Position numbers and translations under genes: made by a program. The notes beneath the pieces were generated by a model. That model was not told the origin of the DNA and ran no database searches. It was given only the letters and a program-made list of their open reading frames with translations. This document shows positions 40,309 to 54,700 of a stretch of DNA of 64,000 nt, piece by piece. This DNA is from Eleginops maclovinus (taxonomy: Eukaryota > Chordata > Actinopteri > Perciformes > Eleginopidae): assembly GCF_036324505.1 (NCBI RefSeq), contig NC_086368.1, forward strand, positions 22,188,378 through 22,252,377, in the 5' to 3' direction. Numbering within the stretch: the stretch's first letter is position 1; each line of letters begins with the position of its first letter.

Positions 40309-40946
40309 TACCTGTCTGCTTTCATGCAAAAACACACACACATCTGCATGCACACACTCACGTTGACAGTCACACATGAACATATTGTATACACACATGC
40401 ATGCACATAGCTGAACACACAGTTCATCGGCTCATACATGCACAAGCAGACACAGACACGGTTTAATTGTAAGCATAAATTACCATTCACTGCGATCATT
40501 GTCAGGGGGTGTATTTGATATTGCAGAAGGTCAGTATCAGTCTCTGCTCCGACATATAAACAGGAAGCTTCTGTTCAAAAGAAAGTTCAGCACGGGTTAA
40601 TTTATCTGTTTTGGATTACCTTTCAACCAAAAGAGGACTCATCTTTCTAGTAGCCATGTGACATCTGAAACAGACCGAATGTTTATTAGATAAAGGGTTT
40701 AGTCTCCTCGTTTTGAAAGTGTCCTACCACCCCCTCGACACACACATACACACTCATACACTCAATCCCCAAGTGACACACATAGTGTCTGTCAGAAGCA
40801 GCTGTTCTCAGAGCTGCCGCTTCCACAATCCACTCCAGACAATATCGGGGGAGAAAGAGCGAAACCATCCACAAAAACACTCCTGTCAAACACACATGGT
40901 CACTCCTGCCATGCCCTCCCCATCTCCCTCTCCTCTCTTGCTTTCA

Positions 40947-40949
<3 letters not shown>

Positions 40950-40997
<48 letters not shown>

Positions 40998-41012
40998 ACA
41001 CACACACACACA
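40950..41012. repeat. (CA)n microsatellite
   Basis: CA run with one CATA interruption, lying in the unc119b 3' UTR. Confidence 0.97.
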
Positions 41013-41604
41013 ACAGAAGCATAAACAATAGTACTGTATAAGATTTTGATCAAAGGTCTCTGAGATCATTGCTATTTTTGTCGTATGCTTTACAGTTTTC
41101 TCTGGTTGACCAACATGAAAATAAATCAGGTAACAGTTAACTGCAATGCAACTGTAATTTTGACTGCAACCAAACAAAAGATGATGACCTCACATGATGA
41201 ACAGCAGTCAAAAAAGACATTTTAGGTAGAAAGTTCTCATATCATAATGCATGCCATGATATAAACATAAAGGGAAAACGATTGTAAAGAATGGAATACC
41301 AGATATACTGTGGAGAAAAAAATCAAATGTAAAGTAATATAAAAAAGGTTTGGTGTCCTCAAAGTAACATCAGATATTATTTTTCCATCCATCTGAGATC
41401 ATTAGCTGTATTTTTTTAATTATTCCCTCATTGCGCACGTCTTAGAACATGAAATTAACATGGATGATGTCCGGAAATGGAATGGTCTTTTTAGCTAGAT
41501 AGTGTACTTCCTCTTTGTAAACTTTTTGGTGTTCAGGGTTAAAGGTGGTGTTTGTAAAAATAAATAATATATATATATATAGTTTGTAAAAAGTGATCAA
41601 AGAA

Positions 41605-41610
41605 AATAAA
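41605..41610 (+). terminator. Candidate unc119b polyadenylation signal
   Basis: AATAAA followed about 20 bases later by a GT-rich element (GATGTGTGACTTTTG), giving a 3' UTR of roughly 1.3 kb. A second AATAAA at 41833 is an alternative. Confidence 0.55.
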
Positions 41611-42382
41611 TGTACATTTTCTGATACAAGATGTGTGACTTTTGTTTTATTCCTGGAGAAAGTGGAAGAAAACTGAGCTGATTTTGGATATTTTTAGAAG
41701 TTCCACAAGTGGCCACAAGGAGGAGTTGTAACTATAAAGGAGTGCCAGTGGTTTCTGTTTAGTTTAATATTTGATTGTAGAAAAGATCGCAGCACTGTAA
41801 TTTACCAAGTTGACATTTGAACCTGGTATTGCAATAAAACGTGGACATGATCTGATCCTTTATATTCTTGAAGTTTCACCATTAAAGAAGACATAACATT
41901 GACAATATCATTTTAATTCAACGTCTTACTTTATCTACAGGCCACATTTGATATAGCAAAGCCTGCAATACATTTGGAAATTTGCTCAGGATTGTTATAC
42001 TTTGTTTGTGGGATTTACACCAAAATCTGAGCCTCTCTCTGTTTAGTCTTTCGCAGGCTGTTTCTTCCTATCTTTGTGTTCATCTCTTGATCTCTTTCAG
42101 CCACTCTCAGTTTCCAGCTCTCATGCCCAAAAGTCTCATGCTCTTTTCTACCTCGCCTCTCCTTTTCGGTTTCTCTCTCCACACCTTTGCAGCCCTCCCT
42201 CCCTCGCTCTGGCGCTCTGTTTTTCCCTTTTCTTTCCTCCTCTCTCACCTGGTAACCAGACCTCTGGAGAGGAGTGTTGAGTTTCCACTTTCCCAGAGAA
42301 GAGGACAATCTGAGCCACACAAAGAGCCACAATGGACCCCCTCTGCTCTCTCCTCCCTTCACTCTGTCACTGCACAGCTGCA

Positions 42383-42508
<126 letters not shown>

Positions 42509-43963
42509 GAAATACATAAGAACACATTCACCTTCTGCTTGTTATTCCTGTTAACCCTCTTCATTCTGTTTTTCTTTGTAGGACACTTTCCTTCATCTTT
42601 CTCTACCTACGTCGTTTTGATTTAACTCCCCTTTTGTCACGGGCACATGCAGATGCTTAAAGTGAAAGGAATGTTAGTTGTCACCTTCCTCTTCACAATT
42701 TCACATTTAAAAAAACATGTCATTCACATATTGTGTATTGACTTCATAATTGATGATTGTCATCTCAAAACATCCGGTTGAGGCTGTGAGACGATGACAT
42801 GGACAACTAATATATTGCTTATTGTATAGTAAAGTCTTCTTCCATTTATAAAATCTTTGCTTTTGCAGCTGTGGTGAGGCCAAGCAAACAGGAAGCGTTG
42901 ATTAAATAACATTTGTTTCTCTACATTAACATTTGTCTGGATACTCTGGGGCAATAGAATTTAACTTTGAACACTGCATTTACGTATTTTTGCTCTCAGC
43001 CAATGTGTTAAGCAAACACTTGCCATTCAGGTAACAAATACGTGGCAACAATAGCATTCATTTGGAGTCATGTTTGTGATCACCAAACAAGTTTAGTGCC
43101 AATATTTAAACTCTGTTTTGGTCTCCACCTACTCTTGAGAAAGTATATCTGACCCTTTAGCCTCTAAATGCTCCTCTGTGTTCACTGACTTGTGGCTAAC
43201 TTAATATTTTGCGCAGCGGGTTAAAAGGCATTAAAATGTTCAGTATAGATAAAGGGAACTGCAGAGTTGGCTGAACATTACCGGTGTGTTTGTTATTATG
43301 AAAGACCCCTCCCACGCAATTTTTATTGATCCATTGTTTATGTAAACATATAGCTTGGTTCAGTTTCATTGTTGACATTGGCACCTTTATGAACAGAAAG
43401 TTAAAGAAGACATTTCCTACTTTCCAACTTGATACTATAGCTGGCATTTAGCAACACATAAGCTTAATACTCTGAATATTTCAGCAAAATCTTCATTCAG
43501 TCTGTAAAAGTTCAAAGAAAGCCATTCATAACTTTACTCAACACACACGTTTCCCCATAAAGTGACCTACCGCTTTAAAAGTCATAAAAAATGATGGTGT
43601 GAAGATCTAATGTGTCAGTTGCTGATTACACCACAAAGCAGGGCACATTTTAACTGTGAACTCATAAATCAATAACCACAGCCTTCCATCAGGCTGCAGG
43701 GCCTGCACACTGCCGCATGCAAGTGAAGCAGCTGGACTGGACCGAGCCACGTGTCGGTATCCCACAGAAAGTGTTTGCAATTAGCACCGGCACGTGGACT
43801 GATGAATACCTGGCAATAAATACACGCACTTTCCAACTTTCCAGGGATGATTTGTGTGTTCCCAGGCCTTCGTAGAATACATTTCAGTAGTCAGTCATGG
43901 AACGACACGTACGTACCGGAAACAACTAGACAGGTGGGATAAATCAGCCTCATTCAACCCCCA

Positions 43964-43984
43964 CCCCCCCCCCCCCCCCTCCCC
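43964..43984. repeat. Poly-C tract
   Basis: Sixteen C in a row, then T and four C. The minus strand is a G-run able to form a quadruplex. Confidence 0.9.
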
Positions 43985-44093
43985 AAAAACACACACCTAT
44001 CTTTGTAACTGGCTTTACAATATATCCTGTTCAGTGAATCCCACCAAACTGAGATTAGGAGTGAGAAGCACTGGTTTATTGTGGGTACCTTGC

Positions 44094-44094
44094 A

Positions 44095-44122
<28 letters not shown>
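44094..44122. repeat. (CA)n microsatellite
   Basis: Short CA run of about 14 units, followed by GACACACATGCACA. Confidence 0.95.
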
Positions 44123-44128
<6 letters not shown>

Positions 44129-45130
44129 ACATGCACAGATCTACACTCAGGCAAGGGGACAGGGGGGACAGTGGTCTCCTATAAATAGTAGCAAGGAATG
44201 GCGTTGATAGGTCCTGTAAAAAAAGAAATGGAGGGGGGAGTGGAAAAAGGATTAAAAGAGATACAGGGAGGCACTGCAACTCCACTTGGTTGTGTGTGTG
44301 TTACTTTAGAGAGAGGTGGTATGGATTTCTTGCTACAACTGAAACCTTCTCTTAACCCCCCCCCACCCTTAAAAAAACATGAATATCCTCTCTCTCTTAC
44401 TCACTTCTTTATCCTCTCTCTTTCCTCTTTCTCACTCTCCCTTTCTTCCGTCCTGCTCCGAGGCCCTGGCGTGAAATCCATCATGTGTTAACACTACATT
44501 ACCCGCAGCACATCTTCCGATAAAGAGATGATGAGTCACGGCACAGGCCTCTCGTTCAGGTCGGCACGACGACGGTCTCAAAGATGGTCGTGACACCATC
44601 TGTTTGTGTCATGATGTCATTTCCAGCAACTGCTTATAGTGACATCACCTAAGTGAAAGAGGTCAGGGCAGACGTGAAGTTGTACACATGGAGCATGGTG
44701 CATTTTTTTGGAGTACAAAAAAGAAAATTCCTCATCACTACAATCTTTACACACACACACTCATCCCGTCAATCAAGAGAGTACAAGACCCAGTATGTGA
44801 CAACTTTGAATGCACATCTCATTATGGATTAAATGGATGCTGTAATTTAATGTCATGCCAAGCAAAGCTCTGTATCTGTGACTGAAGATAACAGATAATT
44901 AGTTATCGGGGGGTTAATAATGCACTCAGTACAGCAGTGATGAATAGACAGTGCTTTAACAAACTGCGACTCCCCTACCAATCTCCATGGCGGCAAGTGC
45001 AGTATTGGCAATCTGTCTTTAAGTGTTAGGTCTCTCCGGATTTGTAACCAGAAACCTTTGTGTGTGTGTGTGTGCATTTCCCTGTGTTTATCCGCCCAAC
45101 AGTCTGTGTGGTATTACAGTGTAGACCTCC

Positions 45131-45153
45131 GCTGCTGCTGCTGCTGCTGCTGC
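45131..45153. repeat. (CTG)n microsatellite
   Basis: Seven CTG triplets plus a partial unit, between unc119b and msi1. Confidence 0.95.
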
Positions 45154-46569
45154 TTGCACTCATGCAGCCGACAGATAGAAATAGTCGTGTCATCAGGGTA
45201 AATAGGTTGTGGTCTGCGTGTGCTCGCAGGAAGCCCAAAGCCTCTTGGATCCTTCCAGCACCGTCAGTCCAGCTTGTGTTGTGTGCGCACGATTAATAAA
45301 AGGTTAACTCAACCTTCAGTCAACTGCTGATGAGGCCTGTAAATCTCCCCCACAATCTCTTCCTTCCTCTCCCTTTCTCTCCTCCCTTTGTCTCTCTCCC
45401 TTTGCCACACCTTCCCCTGGGGGATGGAGGGATTGTGATCGGAGAGCGGAGGTGGAGCTCCTGCCGCAACCACAGGTGTGCTTGTTTCCTCCCTTCTCCT
45501 CTCTCATGTAATGATTTCTTTGGCTTGCCACCTGCCAGGTGGAAAAAACACCCACAGCAAACGGGGTGCTTTAAAATGGCCTCCTGGCTTCCGTTTTTAA
45601 ACACTTTTTTTTAGCTTGTTCTGTATGTCTTTATCCATCGACAAACATTCCATTCCTATCCCTTTTGATTATCCATTGCCAGCGTTTAGTTCTGAGGTCT
45701 TCCTGGAACTAGTTGTTGCCTGTTTACATTTTGCATCACATGCAAATGAGGGCTCCTGGCTCTATAGACTGCTGCTGCCTAAACATACAGCTCAGCTTCT
45801 AGCTTTTCAGATGGTCAGAAGTCGCCGTTTGAACTCTTTTCTCTCCTGATCCCCCTCTCAACTCTCTTTCAGTCCGCCTCGAGGGTGGTGGAGAGCAGGT
45901 CCCAGGACCTGGCAGGTCAGAGGTTGCTCACAGACAATGGATTCCCACTCTGGGTCAGCTGTGGTCAAGGAAACAAAAGCGGTGAAGACTTGGGTTGGAC
46001 AAACTATCACAATGTTTTAAGGTGACAGAGTGACAACAAGACAGAGGGGAGATGGGATAGAGAAAAGGCTGGAGTAAAAAGTGCAATGTGAGCGTACTGA
46101 AAACCTCTCTCACACATCACCCACCCACAATGTGAAAATGTTGCTTTTAGGCATGATTTCTCAGATTAAAAATCAGATTAACTTTAAACTCCTGTAACAA
46201 GTTAGCCAAACTTGTTCAAAAGCTCGACGTTGTTGTCTCTGAACTACACACTTCGATCTGTTGTATTGGTTTGAATTAAGAATACACATGCTAAATATAC
46301 TTTTTGGAGTATTTGCCTCGTTCTACCTTATCAAAGTGCTCTAACTTGTGCATCCCCTCCCCCGTGCTGCTGTCTATCTCCTCTCTTTTTTTATTCAGTG
46401 CCATTGATCATGCATGCAGAAATTAAGCACGCCCAACCATTGCTCTCGCCAGGATAGGTTAGCTAGTGCAGGGCCTTGTCCTACATACTGTTCTCTTGCT
46501 ATGGTCCAGCAGGCCACAGTCACACCCTCCCCCTGATCTGCCTCCCCTCACTGACTTCCCCCACTGCCT

Positions 46570-46706
<137 letters not shown>

Positions 46707-47519
46707 AGATCATCACGGTGGTGCTGGGAAAGTTAAATCCTCATTATGAAACATGTTTTATCAGGTGCAGGGTATTTTTTGATGTGTTTCAGTTCTGTCT
46801 CTTGCTCACGTACACAAGGAATTATAACTTTTAGCCTTTTAGGACACTATGTGCTACTATAATCATGTAACTGTTTCAAAATTAGATGTCTAAGCTTGAT
46901 ACACTTCTGTAAAAACGAACTAACTGAAGGTCATAATTGGACGAGTTAACAAGTGCATTTCGCATAACTATGTGTGCACTTGTTTCACTTTTGTTCGAGC
47001 AGCTGGGGCATGTGATGAAAATGCTCAGCTGACCAGGCTTGCCCTGGTAGAGAGAGAGAGAGTCTGACTTAGAGGTAATGCTGCTAATCTAGCACTTGGC
47101 TGGTTAGGACAGCCTGTCACATGGTGTGAAAGAGAGAGGGAAGATCAGGTTAATATGTGATTGGATAAGAACTGTGTGAAGGATGTAGAGTGGTGGTCAC
47201 AGCTGTTTTGGATGTGATGGATCAGGATGAGAGCTGGGCAGCAGGAACAGGTGGGCTGAGAGGTTTGTAAGGGTCGGACAAGACAAGGATGATTGATGGA
47301 TGGAGAGGAAGTCACAAAGAGAGGTTGCGTTGGGTATTGAAAAACTTTGTGGATATAGGGTTAATGTTGATGATGATGAAAATTAACCCAGGAGCTGACA
47401 ACAATACAAGTAAAGGTAAAAAACATGTGGTGGGTTACAGTTGGACCAGGGCCATGGTTGAGGTGAGAGTTGGACAATAGTCACATACTATGACATAACT
47501 TCTTACATGACATCCAGAA

Positions 47520-48060
47520 GATCCACATCAGTATACATTACATTGCATTAATAAAATCATGTTATATAAAGTGGATAATATCATATATAATCACATATAT
47601 CCACAGCACATTATGTTTACGTCACATTTGAATGCATCACATACCATGATATCACATCAAATGACCTGGTTATCATATCAGATGACATCATATGTACTCA
47701 CACCACTCATCACATTAAATTACATGACCAAATCATATAAGACCACGTGACATATATTATCACATCACACCATATAGGTCCCGTCACATAAAATGACGTC
47801 ATATATAATCACCTTACATACAATGACATCATATATGATAGCATCACATCATGTATGATCACATAGCATCAAATGACTTCATGTATGATTCCAATTCATG
47901 TCATCATTTATGATCACATCATCATAACATAGCATGACGGTCAAATCACATGCCATTGCTTCAGAATACATTATATAACGTCAGATCAGAAAGGATCACA
48001 TTGCATCACTCACATCTCATTTATCGTCACATAGAATAGGAGAACATAACATAATATTTT
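47520..48060. repeat. Degenerate ATCACAT / TGACATCATAT repeat field
   Basis: The motifs ATCACAT, ATGACATCA and ATATGATCACATC recur many times over about 540 bases with much drift. A perfect CRE-type palindrome TGACGTCA sits inside at 47794-47801. Unit length is irregular, so this is an old simple-sequence array and not a clean minisatellite. Confidence 0.8.
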
Positions 48061-48647
48061 TAAAAACGCTTTCAAAAAACATGATCCTGTTGACCTATAA
48101 GCTACAAGAATGATTTCATATCCACATCCTGTTTTATATAACCCAGTGTCTGGCTAAATGGTTTGGGAGAGTATCCTGGTTACAGATGCTTCATTTCACC
48201 TGAGACCAAACCTCACCACACAGGAAGACATCATTTTCCATCAGCAATACTGAAACTAGAATGTGGAGCAATGAATGAATAACAAAATGTCAATAATTAT
48301 AAAGCTATCTGGCATGGATGCATAATGCACCCATGCATGTTTCTATTTGGTCGTTCTCAATGTTTTTTTAACGATATTTTTAGGGCATTCTGTTTAGTGT
48401 TGCGATTTAGAATAGAGGTAAGCTGCTGCAGATTCTCTAAACATTCAAAATGCTTTAACGGGCCATGCTGTTGTGATCGACCAATGACAAGAACGGCGGG
48501 GAAACACTACAGAGAAGCGCCACTGGCAGCATGAATAAAGGCAGGCAACGTGCAGCAGGAGGGAGGGGAGGGAGGTCCGAGGCAGGGGTAGGCTACGGGA
48601 AAACGAGGTAGAGGCGGGGCTTATCTCTGAGCGTGTATGCATGCGTA

Positions 48648-48650
<3 letters not shown>

Positions 48651-48684
<34 letters not shown>
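48651..48684. repeat. (GT)n microsatellite
   Basis: 17 GT units about 160 bases upstream of the msi1 start codon. Confidence 0.97.
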
Positions 48685-48687
<3 letters not shown>

Positions 48688-48767
48688 CGCTTTCCTCGCT
48701 CACCCCTCCTCTTTTTGAGCCACCCCACCCCCACCTCCCCTCTCGGCTGCCCGCCCCTGAGTCTGGA

Positions 48768-48786
48768 GCAGCAGCAGCAGCAGCAG
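48768..48786. repeat. (CAG)n microsatellite
   Basis: Six CAG triplets in the probable msi1 5' UTR. Confidence 0.95.
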
Positions 48787-48844
48787 TGGAGCTTCACTGC
48801 CTCTCCTCGCCTCACAGTGCGGGAATATACCAGCGGAGAGCGGA

Positions 48845-51667
48845 ATGGATACGGAAGGGAGCCAGAGCAGCCTGTCCTCCGGCGCGGACAACTCCCCCCA
48901 CGACCCCTGGTAAAAGCCTCACACCGCCCGCATGCAATTCGCTCGCCTGTCGGCCCGATTCGAGTTCACCTTGGACTTTAGTTGAGTTCAGTGCGGGAGC
49001 GTAGCCGCGCCGAGACAAAAGACAAGCACGCTGTGTGTGTGTGTGTGTGTGTATGTGTGTGTGTGTGGGATGGATCCACTCAGCTAAGGAGACACAGACG
49101 CACCACGGCTTTCCGTCTGTTTCCCCCCAACCGCTTGTTTGTTTATTTATCTCGCTTTTCCTCCACCAGGCCCCATTGCAACTTCTCCTCCATCCTCTGG
49201 AAAATCCTCTCCTTTTTTCCTCCTCTAGGGGATTATAACGGCCCGACTGGCCGATTGGGGACTTCGCAACATGGCCGATGCTTTCTTCTTACTTTATTGA
49301 TGCTATATTACACATAATTCCCCCCAGCTTTTACCCCCTCCCTATTGAATGTGGTTGTGCATGTGCTATGCTGGAAAGACGGCGCGCTATTCTGTGTGAC
49401 TTACAGCTTGTGTTTCTCTCATTCAGCAAAATGTTCATCGGGGGTCTGAGTTGGCAGACGACACAAGGTGAGCTGTCCCGCACGCTACTTTAATAAGTCT
49501 GAATGAAAGACTACTGTTTACTCCTCCTCTACACATACAGCCTGCATATTACGTTCCCGAAGTTAAATAAGAAACACCGTAAATAGTTAAATCAAAGCCT
49601 CCTTTTCAATAAGGATCAGCTCTCAGGGTTTAGACTTGCCGAGACGCAGGGAGATTAACACTGCATGCACACACTCTGTCTGCCTTTCCATGTGAGCGCA
49701 ATACACTGTTAATAACAGAAGGGCATTTATAGCAAAGAGAGATCGATTATTCAGCGTTAAAGCTCAAGTTCGGCTCATATGGATGGCCGTGTCTGCGTGT
49801 TGTTTTTGCACTCCGCTGAATCCATTCATTTATTTTAGGAGTGTGAGACAGATGCACGGATACACTTTATGCTTGTTCCGTGTTCTCGCTGGACGCCTTG
49901 TCAAAACATGGATCGTAAACCAAGTGTAGCTTTGTTTGTGGTCCGCAGGGCCTTAATGGGCTATTATGCTGAATGGCCAGTGTACAGTCTCTGGAGAGGG
50001 ACACAAACACAACGTGGTCCGGCCCGACCCCCATTGTCTCTCTCCAGCCACATCACCTCACCAGGGCCTGTAGGGAGAAGTCCAATTTACGGATTTATTT
50101 AACCGTGTTCTCCCTATTGTTGTGTTCGCAGAGGGCTTGAAGGAGTACTTCTGTAAATTCGGAGAGGTGAAGGAGTGTATGGTGATGCGGGATCCCGTTA
50201 CCAAGCGGTCGAGGTAAGAAGGAGGCGTGTGCGCTCCGCCGTCCTATCACTGGATGCCTCATGCTCTTCCACTGGGCTGTTTATGCCAAAACGTTGCATT
50301 TCTGAATCTGAATTTCTCTTATTTTTCTTTTCGCAGGGGCTTTGGGTTTGTAACATACGCAGATCAAGCCGGTGTGGAGAAGGTTTTGGCGCAAAACAGA
50401 CACGAGTTGGATTCCAAAACGGTGAGTTTCTACCTTTGAAGAGCTGGATGTTGGGTTACTTTTTTTCCAATTTCTATGTAGCATGTTTTTTTCTTCCCCC
50501 GGTGCATTTTACCTCCCACCGTATGGCTTGTAAAGTTGAGTGAGGAGTGCGTTTTGGAGCAGCCTCCCCCCTCCTCCTCGTCTCTCTGCTCATTTCCCCC
50601 TCCAAATCCTGGTTCAGGGCGCCAACATGAAAGCGTTCTTTCTTGGTCTTCATTGCCATGGTTACCTGGGGACCTGAATGGGGTAGGAGCCCCTGCTAAA
50701 CCCTCACAGGGTTTATGCAGAGAGTTTTTTCTACTTTTTTTTTCCTCATAGAAGTATCAAGCACTAGTTTTTTTAGTGGCAACTCTCGGGGGAAAAAGTT
50801 TGTGGAAAGAAAACAGTTGTGTGTGTGCAGGAGTTGTCTGTGAGGTCCAAATAAATTCAATATTGAAATGGACGCTCTGTTTGTTTGAACAACTACTCTG
50901 ATCTCTGTGATTTCCCCTCCTACACTAATGATTTAAATTTGGGTAAACGGGACAAATCAGCTCCCACTCAGAGGTCAGAGCACACACTGTGCTTGTTTTT
51001 AGCTACATAATGTAACCAGTGACAGGTTAGATGTGTGTGTATCCCTGCGTTTGACTCAAAGCTGCTGACTCAGATTTAAATATCCGTGGAAGGTGTGAAT
51101 GTGGCTGTCTTGGTCATGTAGATGAGTTGTAGGAATGGGTCTGGGTGTGTCTTCAGTCAGGTTGTGGCCTCTCGTAACCACACACACACAATAGGATCAT
51201 TTGAGAGTGAAAATCGGTGGCTCAGAGATGCAGTCAGAGCCCAGGGGTGGAGGAAAAGGTAGAGTTGGTAAGTTGTTGGAGCAAGCCTGTTGCCGGGGGT
51301 GACGCCAGTCACAGGAGACAGTGCTTTAACTGCATGGCCTGATGGGAATTATGTCTCCATAACAACTTCCCAGCTATTTTGCATTAACGGTTGGTTAGCA
51401 AAGCTCTAATGTTATGTCACCATGTACCTTTATACTTACTTCGCTGTTTGAAAGAATGGGATAATATCTTTGTTATACTTTTTAATGTTTCATTTTATTT
51501 GTGCCGTTGGATCTTTCTGCACAGTTGCTGTGAGGTTTATGAGCGTAGCTGCTGGTAATCTGTCAATTTTTTCAGTCAGCTTGGAAGCAAGTTTTGAGCT
51601 ACTGCAAAGTGTTACTTAGTGAGTCATATTACCTATTAAACCAAGGTACAGTCTTTAAGAGCCAGAG

Positions 51668-51702
<35 letters not shown>

Positions 51703-54700
51703 TGGGAACACTGGTTGGCAGGCCCCTAGTGGGGTTAGGCGTTGCCCTATTATAAACCAAAACACAACGTAAGTCTAAACAGTAATAATGTTAACCACTC
51801 AAATGCAGCTTTGGTTGCTCAGGTTGTTGTGGCAGCAGTCTTGGGGGTGGGGGGGGGGAAACGATGACACCGTGTTACCACTATCCAACCAGGCGTTTAT
51901 AAACAGGGTTGCCATTTTGTTGTTCCATTTTCAGAATAAGAGCCTAGATCTTATTTGAAAGTGCTTTCCCAATAATGGCTTGGACTACTCCATTGCTTAT
52001 ATTTGACTTCTATGACAATGCATAACATAAAAACTGTTGCAAAATGATAAGACGTTGTGCAGATCATTCCGCAACAGCTCAAGAGTTATTACTTTTTCTT
52101 TGTCTATGAATAATTATTTTAAAAAGCCTTTCAAGAGTACATTTTATTAGAGTAAACTGTGAGTCATTTTCTGTCTTGCAGGACTGAATAATTTTAATAA
52201 CACACAGCTTTAAGGGATCAGCGTCAAACTCTCTGTAACATCTCCAACACCTGTCCCAACTTAATTATTTCATATATTTATTTATTTCTTTGTGTCTCCC
52301 TCACACCTGGACTCTTGCCCCCCCCCCCCCCCTCTTCACAGTCAGAGGAGGCTAACTATTGTTTGATCAGCAGGAGATTTGAGAAAGACATTCCTCCCTG
52401 GAATGAGGAAGAATAAGCGATGCTCTGATTTTTTCCCCCATTTCTTTTTCTTATGCTGAGCCTTTGGTTTGCAAGCTACAAGGCCTGAAGCAGGAAGAAG
52501 AGGAAGGTGAATTAAAGGGATGTAACAGAGCAACCGGGTGCCGTGTAAGGACACACCGGGTGAGAAGTAAACTAGATTAACTGGTACAGGGTTCAGACCA
52601 CAGCTTACAAGTGGTATTAAACATTTACAGGCCTTTTACTTGAAGAATTGTTCTATCCACATTAGCAACACACTGAACACTGATGGAATATAAGTCAATA
52701 CCTGTGGGCCTAAGAAGAATTCAAAAGCAACAAATGCAAGAGGTTGTCTATTGTTTTTAGAGGGAGGTTTTTGTTTTGGTAGGAGGTTAGATTTCCTGTC
52801 GGGGTAGAGTGTAGCCTAAGGGCAGTAGTGTGCTGTCGTTTTTCTTTGGACAGAGAAGAAGGGCACAACTGGTATTTGTTTTCTCCGAGGGAATAATTGA
52901 CCGGGAAGAAAAGAGGAGAGCAGATAGCCCCCGAAATGCCACGTCTCCTCATTCTCTCAGCAAATGGTGATATCAGATTTGAGCGTGTTATAATTTGTAG
53001 TTAGAGTTTGCAGATGAGAAAGAGGGGTCGTTTGTGTGAATTTGTCAGGCAAATACATGATTGTATTATTACGTAGGTTAATTCTTTGGATACATAATTG
53101 TATTTCTTTAGCCATGTGTACAGTGAAGTACTATCTGAGAAGGCTTTGCTAGTGATGTGGAATGAGATACTAATGGTTTTTAGTATGTACCTGAAAATAT
53201 CTCCTTACAACAGTGTAAAATCAAAACACCATGTATACGAAGAAATGGCAAAAATAGGTAACATGCAGGAGATTTGTTCTCTTTCCTTTTTAACACCAAG
53301 TAAACAGGACTGCCCTTTTCCAAATGTGTTACAGTAGGTGGTAATTGCTGCTTTTCGCACACTTGTCTGTGAAGGTACAGTGGTGGTCATCAGCATGGCG
53401 CTAATTTAGCTGCTTTAGCTCTGCACTGTAACAACATAATGTAAGCACCAGCCTCGGTCGACCATTGTCACCACCGTCTAAAACACCTGGTTAGAGGAGA
53501 GTGTAGATGCTTGCACCAGCGCCTCGCTCCTGACTGGAGATTAGCTGTTTGTGCTGACGTGGACAGAACTGGAGATGGGGGATGGAGAAGGTGGAGGAGA
53601 GCAGAGCGAGGCAGGCCCAGCTTCCCGTGCTGTAATTAGTATAGATCTGTAAAGCAACTAATCCGATTGAGGGAAACAAACTGGATTGAACTTCCGAAGG
53701 TCCATGCATGGCGTCAGATCAGGGGATAAATCCTGGACCTGCTCTGAAGGTGGGTCCAGGGTTCTCTCCACAACCCCACCCCCCTATTGTCACGATATAG
53801 ACCCGTCCTGGCCAGGCGCCCTAGTAAGGTTACACGGTTGGGTTTGGGTTTAAGGGGGGGGGTCCTCATTAGTGAGCTTCGTTAACTAATTACTGTGCCA
53901 TTGTTCAGCTGTGCAGATTGACCCCGCTGGCCTGAGCCCAAACCGAGTCTCTCGCTCTCTCTGCGTGCATGCATTGACATGCCAAACTCCTTTTGTCTCC
54001 TCTTGTGTTTATAGCTTTTTGTTTAGCTTATATTGATTATATCTTCATAATGGGACAGCCTGCGGTGCCTTTTCATCAGTGTTTGCCATTTTGTTGCAAG
54101 AATGAGTTGGTCTTAAATGTCTATATGTGACTTTGTGATGGCAATACACTTGTTGTCAGTTGGATTGTTGTGTATTTCTTGCCCTTTTAATTACATGTAT
54201 GTGTCACTTTATATACATGTGTTGGTGTTTATGTTTGTGCTACATTATGCGAGGGACTGTGAGTGAGTGTGTATGTATATGTGTGCCTGTAAAGGGTAGC
54301 TCGGGAGCCCCAGTTCCTCAACGGGCCCATCTGTTTTGTACTCTTTGTCCTGTTAATTAATGAAATCAGAGGGGCTGCCTGCTGGGACAGCCCTGCTGCA
54401 CCGCTACACTGGACAGGCCCACTTTCTCATGGGTCGACTCCAAATGAATGCCTTTCCTTTCTCCCTGTGCTTTGTCATCTTCACACTCTTTCTCCCCCTC
54501 TCTCTCTCTCTTTCCCTTTCTATCGATTTGACTTCCTATTTTTATATTTGTGTTTTTTCAGTTTGTTACACTGTTGGACGCGCTGGGCCATGTGAGGTGA
54601 CTATTGGTCGTAGATTAGTCTCAAAAGCTAAACCACTAAAATCATATCGTAGGCTCTGCCGTCACTGGGCTGCTTAGATTGAGCGGAGGTTGGATGTCAT

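Larger units (their letters stand above)
48470..48844 (+). promoter_or_regulatory. Candidate msi1 promoter and 5' UTR
   Basis: GC-rich stretch directly upstream of the msi1 ATG, with a CCAAT motif (GACCAATGACA, near 48480), a (GT)n at 48651-48684 and a (CAG)n at 48768-48786 about 60 bases before the start codon. No TATA box was identified. The transcription start is not known. Confidence 0.45.

Noticed and set aside
47520..48060. CRISPR-like array suggested by recurring short motifs
   Set aside because: Motifs are irregular, unspaced and drifting in vertebrate DNA; no constant repeat length and no spacers.
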